Source: Enoplolaimus lenunculus (lineage: Eukaryota > Nematoda > Enoplea > Enoplida > Thoracostomopsidae). From it: 64,000 nt of DNA. A model generated the notes under the pieces. That model ran no database searches, was not told the DNA's origin, and saw nothing but the letters and a program-made list of their open reading frames with translations. A program made the translations under genes and the position numbers. The stretch covers positions 48,247-112,246 of the forward strand of contig JASANG010001772.1 of assembly GCA_030248215.1 (NCBI GenBank). Direction: 5' to 3'. This document shows positions 24,201 to 36,200 of this stretch, piece after piece. Numbering within the stretch: the first letter of the stretch is position 1; every line of letters begins with the position of its first letter.

Positions 24201-27200
24201 TTTTAGGCCGATCACCCAACCCTCTTATTATTAATGGCGGTCTGTAGGTAGTATATGCTCCCTAACAAGGTATAACCCTCCCCTCTATTTCGAATGGCTT
24301 TCTCCCCCAAAACCTAAGGCGGTCGGCCAAAAACGCAACGCCAGGTGGTACATTTGGTATCACACATATTTCGATGGTTGCACACTTTTGTTAAAGTGAT
24401 CTTCCACTCTTGGTTGAACCGTTATAACTTATCACTTTCACTTACCATAACGCTGTTTGCCAGAAAATTCCAGTATTTAAATTATCTTTTATCAAAGTCG
24501 AATCATTTGATACTTAATTTACTGCTTAGGATCCGGATCTCGGCTCAATATAGTGCTATTGTTTAATAAATTTCAGTACCTCAAGCAATCTCCCAACGAC
24601 GAAAGTCAATTTCAAAGCCAGCTGGGTGTCAGCGGAATGATCAATGCTCAATTGTTGGAACAAATTAGCCAAGTTACTTGCGTCATCGAACGCTTTCATG
24701 AAGTTGCTAACTGTGCGCAACAGAAAACAGTTGTAACCGCTGTGAGATCTGCTGCTGGAGAAAACGCTTTGAAAACCGCAAGGTGAGTGCATCTCGTTAA
24801 ATTTTATTATTTGAATCATTCATTATGCAATTAGGTTAGCTTTTCACCAAATTAAGAAATCGTCTACTGGTTAGCAGAATACGAATACAACTAAAGCCCT
24901 ATTCACATATGCAAGTTTTTGCTGCGATAACTTGCAGCTGCAAATTGCACGCAGAACTTGTATTTCTTCATTAGCTAATGAGAAACCGGCTGCAGTAAAT
25001 TCAGTGATCTTGCATGGTTATTCACACATGTGAACTAAATTTATTAGCTATGATTTTTAACGAATTAATTGACAGACACTGAAATGATAACTGCGCAAAA
25101 TGTCATCTTTTGGATGCAGTGAATTGAGCAGTGCGAAGACTTTTATGCGCACATCAAATAAGTTTAAAGTGTTTTCTCTGGAGCGGTCAAAGGCAAGTTA
25201 CTGTGAACTGCAGCACTTTTACATTTCAGATTGGTAAATCGCCAAAAACCGTTCACACCAATCAAACCTATATTGAATGCTCCGGGCGTGCGATATTGTT
25301 CTTTTGATCAGGTACGCAAGTCTGTGAAGTGAAATGAATAAGTATAGATGTGTCGTGGAAGCGAAGATAAAATAGGCCCCCTCGTGTTCAAATTATTTCC
25401 AATTTACCACATTCCACGACAGTTTTACTGTGTCGGTGTTTTGCTAAGTCAGATGAATGCTAATTGAAATCAGATGAATACTAATTGAATTCAGATGAAT
25501 GCTAATTGAATTCAGCTGAATGCTAATTGAATTCAGATGAATGCTAATTGAATTCAGATGAATGCTAATTGAATTCAGATGAATACTAATTTAATTCAGA
25601 TGAATGCTAATTGAATTCAGATGAATGCTAATTGAATTCAGATGAATGCTAATTGAATTCAGATGAATGCTAATTGAATTCAGATCAATGCTAATTGAAT
25701 TCAGATGAATGCTAATTGGAGAATTCAGATGAATGCTAATTGAATTCAGATCAATGCTAATTGAATTCAGATCAATGCTAATTGAATTCAGATGAATGCT
25801 AATTGAATTATATCATGTTCTGCGTTGAACGGTTTTACCATGAATTTACAGTAGAGTATAAAGATCAAAAAAGATTCCTGCCACTTTGCACTGTTCAACT
25901 TCGATCGTTTTCTTCTGAATTCGAAAACTTCGGTTTATTTCAGCTTGATTATGACTTAATTCAAAAATTGCTTCATGGGACCACAGTAATTCATTATGAC
26001 AACGATTCTTCACGGTCAGTGCGAGTACATTTGAGGCTGGACCCTACATGTCGTATTTTACTGTGGCAGAAAGAAAACAAGGTACATTTACGTTTTGTAG
26101 CTTTTGTATACTTCCCACACACTTAAAGGTTAGGCTTAAGCTTGGGATCCGGTGTAGTTTTAGGCCCAGGAAAAGGCTTGGGCAAAACGAAAGGTTTATA
26201 CGTTTAGGTATAGATTAGCCTTGTCGTAAGCCTAAGCGTAAGCATGGAGATGAAAGAGGAAAGTATACAAGAGCCCAATCTACGTTTAAAGTTTTCATGT
26301 ACCGTAAATTTGAAGGGGTGCCTACAGATAATCTATATTACTTTGGGTTTGGCGGCTATTCAAGTTGTACAATATATGCGAGATGTCCACTAGCCGTTAA
26401 CGATGATAAGATTAGCAGAGCACAGTAATATTATACTTATAGTTTCTGCAACGAAAACAGCGGTTTCAAACTACGCTTCAAAGTGTGAAATTTGGGCCGA
26501 ACCACTTTCGAATCGTATATCTTGCATTGAAAAAGTATACTTTCTGAGTTCAAAATATTTGGAATTTCTTTAAATCTTATTTAGCAAATATTAATAGAAT
26601 ATTTGTTCAATGTAAAGATCAGGAGCTGAACGTTTTTCTGCTGAACTGCAATAGAGTAATAAGCTTATGGTTTAGACTATTTTTACGTAGGTTTCGGCGT
26701 AGGCTCCAGCGGATCCAGAGGGGAGGCGGGAAGGCGTACGCCTCCCGTCAGTTTTGCTGTGATAAAATAATACGGTTCTACCTTACAATTTTTGCGTTTC
26801 ATAACATTTGCCAGCTCTACCACCCATCAGAAATTCTTGGATCCGAAATCTGGGCATAGGCTTAGGTATAAGTTAATTCTTTGGCATAGGCTTGGCTTAG
26901 GCTAAAGCTAAGGGTTTAGGCTTAGGCTTAGCAATATGCTCATACTACTGTTATGGCCCTGTTCTCTGCATTGGTCGAATAATTTGTAGGTAAACTAAAT
27001 GTGCGAGAGGCGTAAAAATATTTAATCTATGTTGTATTCCGACTGCTCACACCAGTGAAGTCCTTTTCATTCCAGGCGATTGGCAGCACTCTTGCGGCAA
27101 AACTCTGGGGCGGTCAAGCGGCATGGTTTAGTCCAGAAGAAGGATTTGTAGAACTTTCCACTGTTAAATCGTTCGAAACCATCATAGTGCCACACTTTGA

Positions 27201-30200
27201 TGTCGATGTAGTTTACCGCAGACACTCAATATACGAAATTACCATTCCTATTCAATGTTGGTGTATTGTTTACGGTGCAACGTTGTGCGATAATGATTGC
27301 CTGTACTTTCTGAGTCCGGATAATGTGACACTAATATGGAAAACAGGCATTGTTGAGGTTGGTATATCATGGTACTAAAATGAAATACCGGCTCAGGTAC
27401 ACTTTCCACCCCCATAGGCTTAGGGGTGCGTAGGTTTCAGAGAAGGCTTGCCTAAGCCTAAGAACATAGAGGTATGAGGGGTAAAGATTCTGGGGTAGAA
27501 CAAGGTAATTGATTCCGACCTCCGGTTTATATATGCGTAAAGCCTAGGCATAACGCTTTACTTAAGTGTTACCTAAGCCTAAGCATAAATCTAAGCGTTA
27601 TTCTTAAATATGGGAAGAAAGTTACAAGATACACTTTAACAAACGCATCACAGCAACGATTAAGATGAGAAAATGCAGGAAAATATATTAGTTTGTAAGC
27701 ATTTTCAGTTCAACAAAATAAACGAAAACACAAAGAGCAAGTATTTATTATTTACAAGTAATAGTTGTAGCGCGGCTTTGCGTTCTTCCGAAATATAAAC
27801 GCACTCTGCAACGATGCGTCAAGTGCGCGGCACAAGCTGAACCAATTGAGGCGAGTGTGTGCACGAGAGCATCGCTATTTTGCTGTGGAATTGAATAAAG
27901 AACGAGTGTACGCACAAGTGTGTAACCAGTGCATAGAACGAGTTCGGCACGAGTGCGGTGCTCGAGTTCTTGAGTCACCTGCACAGCACGAGAGCGATGC
28001 CCGAGTTCACCACACGTTTGAAGCAAGCTTAGAAGCGCGCGTTTATTTATCGGAAGGACAATAAAGCCGCGCTACAACTGACTTGGGCCACGGTCCTAGA
28101 ACGATTCTTTAGTAAACTGACTAGGCCCCGCAGCCGAGACGTGAAGGGGTTGCTCAGACCTCCTAGAAAATTTTCGTCACCGTAGAAAAATTTAAGACAC
28201 ACTTGTAAGACCAGAGAACTTCCAACACGCCAATTTTAAATTGGCTTTGTAAACACCAGTCTGTTGAATACCGAGCCTGCGGATCATGTCAAGTTTTTCA
28301 CCCTTCAATTATGATGAAACTTAATTGGTACCATACGGGGGAATATCGTTTGATGCTAATAGAGAATATTTACTATTTTTGAAGTTTTTATAGCGATCTG
28401 TGCCAACATGTATGCTTATATCCATTTCATTCCTGCAAAGAAAATTAAATTTCAGTATAGCCCCATTGCAGACCATGACTCTTTGAGTACTAGAAATCAG
28501 CAGAGGGTTACTACAAACTTGAGTTTAGGGGAAACATTACTACATGTATTAGGGGGAATTTGCTTGATCTGACTGGGTTACGGGCCTGAACTAGCATTAA
28601 AAATTTGTGGTAGCCTTGAAAAACTTTAACATGTTAATGTTATTTTAAATTTGTTTGTTTTCATTCGTATATATACAGCCATGCCGTGCGGTATATCTGT
28701 TCGGCACATATGAGGCACAGTTAAGGCACGCTGGGTTGAGCGTTAACCATGCCTCATGTGTGCGGAACAGTTTTGTCCTAAAGGCACGGTGGTTGTAGCA
28801 CGGATCTTAACTATATGAGCCGTTGTACTGCACAGTGCAAACGAGTGACTGACATTGCATCGTCTTGTACCGATTACTACTCTCTAAACTAAACTTGAGT
28901 ATCAGTTTATACAAAACTTAAATGGCTGGACGGACTAACTAGACTAGAATTTTAGGTTTTACTTAAACTAACGTGTTTTTAAGTTTAGCACGAGTTTAAG
29001 TAAACTTATTTTTAGATTACGCAACAAGTGCAGCCGTGTATCTAAGAGTTCAATAAGTTTAGCTTAAACTGAAAATATGCAAGATTTTAAATGAGTTTAA
29101 GCATAAACCCAGTTGTTAGTTTAGTTAATCTAAAAAGTTAGTTTAATTCTTGTGGATTAGCTTAAACTTAAATCAAGTTAGTGTAAGCTTTTAGAGAGTA
29201 TGGAACGTTTGTGCCATTTTCAGATTAAAAATGTTTTAAAAGAGCAAGATAAGCAAGGAAACAATAGGCTTCAAATGTTGCGTAAAATATACATCGATTT
29301 ATCATACGAACACGACGATTGTTGTGGTCCTACACCGATTGAAGCAATTACGGTACAGTGTTGTTGTTTCATTCTGATTTGAACTAAAACCAGCTGCAAC
29401 TTTTTATTGAGACAAAAAATAAACTTTTCACTTATATAACTGAAGTCTACTACCAAATGAAATATTTTACAAAAATGTTACACGCTCCAGCTCAAGGTTG
29501 AATGATAAACTTTACTGTTTTATGCAGTAAATAGCAAAGTTACTACAAACCATTTCAGAATGTTAAAAATTATACTTGACTGACTCTGTTTTTAATTTTC
29601 AAATAATCTTCCGAACATTCGTTTAATTTTGCATGCAAAATGAGTCAAATTGCAGAACAGAGGCTATTAGTGCTACGTCGCATGTTACTTTCAGGGCTTT
29701 CCGTCTTTGCACATGACTCCAGAAAAGTAATCTTATACGTTAGATTAATTTTTTGCTCAGGTTTAGGTCTCTTTTTAGTCATAGTCTTTTTCTTCACGCC
29801 GAGTCTTAAACTTAGATATGGGAGGAAATATGCTTATTCTACTGTTACGCTCCTCAAAATAACATCGGTCGTTATCTCTATGCGAACAGGCCGCTAATTT
29901 GCTGGTTTAAGGCATTTGGCGGCCGATGTGCTTGGAAACATGATACACTGAGTGCTTCCGTATCATCAGAACGAAAACAATATACACTAAAACGAGCTGC
30001 AAACGTTGCACACTTGGCTACGTCGAAATTTAACAAAACTCGTTCTAGAATGTCTATTGTAAGTTTTATTGCTGCATACCCTGAGTTTGAACGTTTGGCC
30101 TACGTTAATTACTGGGGCCTGCCCTAAACTTAAAGCCTAAACTTAAGCTTATACCTAAGCCGAAGCCTTAGCATAAAGCCGGTCGTAAAGAATAAAATCA

Positions 30201-33200
30201 ATATTTTAATGTTATAGTTATCGTATCTGCGCAGTTTTACATTGTAAGCACCTGTTTGATAATTTTTCTGAATGCTCTTCATGGTTTGAAATGTGTGTAG
30301 CGCCTATCATTAGTTGGTAATAGATGTTATAAATTCTTTACAAGTGAATAAAAAAGTTTGCAATTTGGCACATTTTTAACATTTGATTTCTCCTAACTGC
30401 TACATAAATTTGACATTCGAATCTCTTGGACTCTTGGACTGGCTTGCTTGAAAACCTGTAACTAACTGGTGATAGGTGCTGCATCATATTTGAGATTACG
30501 GTCTACCTATAGTTATAGCATACAGGGGCGTATGCAAATGGGGGTATTGCGAAAATTTATCTACGGATGATTTTGGAAATATTCGAAAAATGTACTTTTT
30601 TAGGCTGTAGAATAACCTTCACAGGTGAAAAATTTTGCTCGCTCGCTACGCTTCCTCGAAAATAACATTTAAATGTTGTTGTTATTAAACCTTCTGGAAT
30701 GAAATTCCAGCTACAACCGTAATGAAACATTTTTCATTTTAGATGGGTATGGCGCAACGAAGTTCCGTATCAATCAAAGATTGTAATTCTGACAAGTATG
30801 CTCGATCTGTATCAACTGTTATCAGTGCAGACATTAATTTATTAAAATTAGAACATCCAACTCAAGTATCGGACTATGGGGTAACAAGTGTTTTCAGCTC
30901 TCCACGATTCAAAGGTCTGAACACTTCGGTAGTTGCAAGTACTTCAGGCAAAAATCGCAAATGCTCAGATATCACAACAACAACAACAACAACAAACAGG
31001 CGACGAAAATCGACAATTGCTATAGGTCTTGGACGAAGGTTTCCTCGAAAATTGTCTCGACGTGAGACATCATTGGGTGCGAAAAGCGAACCAGCGACAA
31101 TACGACAACCAGCAGACGTTCAAGATATTGTAATGTTTTATTGATTTGATAAACCATGCTACGTTTAGAGGTGTCCTACTTTACGTGCTTTTAAATCAAG
31201 TAAACTTTGGGTTTTAACTAACTTTTCTACACATCTTTGGTGAGACCTTTCTTAAAATAAAAAAGTTTTATGTCAATGAAGGTGGACTCAGAACCAGTCA
31301 AATATAACTCACGAACGAAGCGGCGAGCGAGACGTGGAACACACTTTTATTATTAAAATAAAAAACAAAATTCCCCGCTTTGATCATTGTTTGGAAGGAA
31401 TGGCGTCGCTGCTTTTTTTGGGTCTGTTAATCTTTGTTGGAAAAAAGTACCCTGTTTTAGTAATCGCATTATGAATATCTTGTATTTAATCTACACTATA
31501 TTCTATTCCAGTATTCTGCAAATTAGTGCCGGAATTCGGCACATTTTTTGCATTTCATTTATCCAGCATGAAAGTATGGTTTAAGATCCTCAGCTACATC
31601 AGTTCGCTAGTTTGGAACCTTATCACTAAATGGCGATAGGTACTACACACACTGTATATTCTAGTGAGTTGTTTTCAACTCAGATTGAGTTGAATCAGTC
31701 AGTCTGATTTAGGACTATCAGAACTCATAATTCTGAGTTGATACAACTCATTCTGAGTTAATTAATCAACTTTCCCGGAATCAAATCAACTCAGAGTGAG
31801 CTAAAGTTTGCTGTTATATTAACTCAGAAATAACTAACATTCCGTCTGAGTTGATTAATTAACTCATTGCAATTTACAGTGCTTAGTTGTGATACTAGCC
31901 CGACATTAAAAGTACCGTTTAATGTGTTGCAGGTTTTGTTTGATACAAAATCATCTGCAGTTTCGTCGTCGATTCAAGACCATCGTTTAACATTTGGAGA
32001 ATTCGTGTTTTTGTATAAAGAATTTTTTGTTCAAATGCGACATGATTTAAGGTAGTTGTTACTGCTTTGCTATACTAATTAATCTGTCTGTTTGCGACTT
32101 TTACTTATCTGATAAGTACAGGTTTTAATACTAAAACAATGCAGGTTATACTAAACGAACGCCAATATTGAAACTTAGTTATTATGCAGCTGACCAAAAA
32201 AACTGATGAAGGAATAAAATTTCAGACAATCAAACTGAATTTAAAGTTTCCGGCGTACTTTTGTATGATAAATTTCAAAAATTCAAGCATTATCGAATTA
32301 TTGTCTGACAAGGAAAGCAGGGAAATCATTGTCATGGTTTTGAAAACCAATTTTATGTACATTTTTAGTAATTTTGCCTCAATTTTGGCGCGAGCGGCCG
32401 CATGGTGCGACGAAATCCTCTCAAAATCTTGAGGTCCCTCGCTTTCCTTTTTTGTCCAACTTAAGATAAATGAATATAAATTTCTGAGCTCTCGTACACT
32501 TTCCGCCACCATTTGCGCTTACGCTTGTGCTCACGCACGGCTCTGGAAACCTTTGTTTATGCATAAACTTTAGCCTAAACCTAAGCCTTCGCCTAAGCCT
32601 AAATCTTTACCTTACGTCTATGCCGCTGCAACGTTAGCCTAAACCTAAGCCTTCGCCTAAGCCTAAATCTTTACCTTACGTCTATACCGCTGCAACGTTA
32701 GCCTAAACCTAAGCCTTCGTCTAAGCCTAAATGTTTACCTTACGTCTATACCGCTGCAACTTTAGCCTAAACCTAAGCCTTCGCATAAGCCTAAATGTTT
32801 ACCTTACGTCTATGCCGCTGCCTAAACCTGAGCCTATCTTTGCCTTTGGATGTGGGCGAAAGTGTACAAGAGCTGAATTCTGATTTGTTTGAGGGAAATT
32901 TTCAACGAGATTGCGTTGACTGAAAACAACAGCATGCCAACCACCGCGGATAGATCCAAAATGCCATCAGATAAACGATGCACTCCGTACTTAAGCAACG
33001 ATATCCGACGACAGACTTCACGCTTAGATTGCAATCGTGGCAGCCTTTCTAATCAACACGCAACTATGCCAGTTTTGATTAGACCTCCTAACAAATGTCC
33101 GGAAAATTCGTCCTCAGATCCAGCGGCCAAACACTGCAGTACGACAGAGTATGACGTTGGTGATGGTAAGTGTTTGGCCAAATGTAAATTATATTGGCAT

Positions 33201-36200
33201 ATCCGCTAAAGGAGAAGACTAGAGACTAGAAAGCTTAGGCTTAGACTTAAGATTAGGCTTGGGTGTAGACCCTTAGGATTAGGCTTTGGCTTAGACCTTG
33301 GTTTAGGTTTAAGCTTATTAGGTAAACCAATATAATTAACATAAACCGTACGTTTTAAAGGGCATCAGGTATAATAAAATCATAAGAATGCTCGGCTCGT
33401 ATACTTTTTTCCCTTACATTTAAAGTTATCGCTCAGGGTTAGGCTTGTAAATTTAGGTTAAGTTTTAGGACAAGCTGAAGGCTTACAGCTGCGGGAGAAT
33501 GTGTAGAATAGTGGAATGCTCATGTAGATCGACGAACGTTGTAACTTATATTCCAATATTAAAGCTATTTTGATTTTCTTGGCATTGCTTAGGCCTGTAA
33601 TTGTGCTAGACCTTACAACTAAGTAACCTGTGTAGGTGTTCTAAGCATATTCTAGCCTAAGCTTAAGCCAAAGGCTAAGGTTAAGTCTAAAACTATAAGA
33701 CTAATTAGGAATTTTGTCTAACTAAACCGACTCCTACACTTTTGCAGCTACACAGGAAATCATGATGCTCCTGAAGGTATCATGATGTCTTTTAAATAAA
33801 GGCTTAAGTCTTAGTTGAGCAGATTTCATTACCTTTTCGGATAGTCAAAGACAGCCTAAACAAATACTAATTGGAAACAATAATTATGCTGCAAGACTGC
33901 GTCTACTAGTCGCAATTGTTGTCGTTTGAGATTTGACGCGAAATATATCACTGCCTGAATACAACAATTGCGATACAGATAGCCGAACAATAACCGCGCC
34001 TCAATACAAAACGTACAATCATTTGATCAGCGCAAGTGTTGGAAATCCTAGTTTCGCAACTGATTCGAACCGAAACGCGACGTACATAACTCGCGATGCG
34101 TTGAAAATGTTCAGTTGGACAAAGCAAAACGAAAAGCTGGACGACGAACAAGTTGGCGAACTTATAAACGTAAATATTGATTTTTTTGAGGAAAGTTTGG
34201 TCTAAACTTGAAGTTACGGTTAAAAATGCTCAAAGTGTCAAACTTTAATCTCAGGACAAAACTATGAGCGAGTAGACAGGATTCTGGTTTATTGGCAATG
34301 GCCACGGCAATGAATTAATTATATATATATGGCTTTGTTGTGTCTATTTTTCTTAGCTGGCGTAAATATATTTGGTCAAAGTCATTGTCAACATGGGTGT
34401 GTATTTAAAACCATATAACTAATTAGTTACTATCGGAGCCAGAATGGCCAAACAAACAGTCTGTAGAGAAACTTTTGGCCGCATATAGTAACCTTTTAGC
34501 AGCTGTTTTTAAGTGATTTAAGTTTCGCGCACGAACTTGAAAAACTTTTGCATGTCTCCTAGCATGTTGAGTCGACTGCACTGTTGCAGGCGTGTTAGGG
34601 CGACTATACGCTATCTAACGTTAATGATAACGGTCAATGCGTTCAAATAAAATTGTAACAATGTGCAGTTTTTGCTCGAAATTTGCTAAAATACAACTGC
34701 GAAACAAACTTACTCGTGTATTATTACTTAAACAGATAATATTGTTTATAGCGCCATGAAGCAGACAAGAAAATGCGAGCACTTGGAAGAATGTCGTTTA
34801 ATGGATTTGTTCGTTACATGAGCGACAAAGCGAATTATGCGTTCCTGTTTGAAGAAGTTAAAACCAAAACTGAGGTTAGAAAGCAGCCTAATCTAAAGGT
34901 TAGAAAACCATTTGAGATATGCCAAAGCAAACAAAATGTAATATAGAATCCAAACCTACTCTTTTATAGACCCACCAGAAACCTGGACGCCCCTTATGGG
35001 CCGTTTTTTAACGCTGTCGATCAATTGTTCAGCCAGGTAAGTATACAGCGAAGATATATGAATTTGTCGTCTCTAAACCTATAACTATAACCAAGGGATT
35101 GAAGCAACTGTGCCTTGTGAATACTGTTCAACAGATTTATTTTTGTACGCACGAAATATTTGACAAATAAGTGAATAAAAAAACCAAAAAATAAATTAGG
35201 TTTCACTGATAGTTTGGTTACATTTTAGCGCAAATGATGTAAACTTGTTGGTTTCAGGACATGGATAAACCATTGTCGTGTTATTATATTGCTTCGTCTC
35301 ATAACACATACCTTACAGGACATCAATTAAAAGGATGTTCTTCAGTTGAACTTTACCGTGAAGTCCTTTTAACTGGTTGCCGCTGTATTGAATTGGATTG
35401 TTGGGACGGCGATGATGGGAACCCAGTCATCTATCATGGACACACTTTGACGTCAAAAATTAGTTTCAAGGTGTGCGCTATGAATTAAAATTTAAAATTT
35501 ATATTCACCGCGTTGTTAACTCAAAAGTAGTCTCTGAGCAATCATACGCGAACTGTATACGCACCATAGATACATAGTGGTGCTCAGAATTTAATTATTA
35601 AGACGTAAGTCTTATCGGGCTGTAGCGTCGAGGCACTATAGCTGAGTGGTAATCGTAAACGCCTTCACGCCAAAAGACAACAGTTCGATTTCTACTTTGA
35701 GATTGCTTTTCTAACGAAGTACTTGTTGCGGCAAATGACTAACGTATAGAAGAAATATGTAAATTACCAATTCTGAAAACAGCATCTTTGTCATCCTATC
35801 ATTAACCCTTTCACTCATAGAGTATACTATGAGCAACTAAATACAATATTGTACGAGCAATACACACACTGTGAGCAGTGTTTAACATTTATAACATATA
35901 TGCGCAGTGCAAAATCTCCACAAGACGTGACAGCCTACTCGGGCTCGAGCGTCAAGCTCCTATAGCTCAGTGGTCATCGTAACACCTCCCACCCGTGAGA
36001 CTGGGGTTCGTATCTTACCTTGAAAATACATCTCATATGAAATTGAAAATATTCATGTGAGAAAGGGTTAATATTCTTGTTATCCGCAGGTATATACTCG
36101 ACAAAACAGACCCACGCTTTACTGCTGGGTACGCTCAGATAGGGTAAACCAAGTAATGGTTAACGTTAGTTGTCTGCGATAAAAACCCCCAAAAACTAAA

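Larger units (their letters stand above)
21861..24576 (+). other. PLCE intron, mostly unrecognised
   Basis: 2.7-kb intron between exons 4 and 5. Apart from the TTAGGC-like clusters and the inverted-ended element at 24,123-24,420 I see nothing supportable. The - strand open frame at 21,966-22,301 lacks splice sites or homology. Confidence 0.6.

Noticed and set aside
27748-28064. Overlapping open frames on both strands
   Set aside because: Entirely inside a foldback element built from short repeats; no splice sites or homology.
23475-33320. Interstitial telomere or nematode origin from TTAGGC runs
   Set aside because: Runs are short, imperfect and in both orientations; the hexamer alone does not identify the organism.
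34971-35036. Possible extra PLC exon between atag and gtaagt (contains [12 protein letters not shown] in one frame)
   Set aside because: In the phase required by exon 14 it hits a stop, and exons 14 and 15 join perfectly without it; similar sequence recurs near 54,930, so it is repeat-related.
35945-36022. Functional tRNA gene
   Set aside because: A and B boxes are present but no credible cloverleaf with acceptor stem; it is inside a TTAA-flanked MITE.
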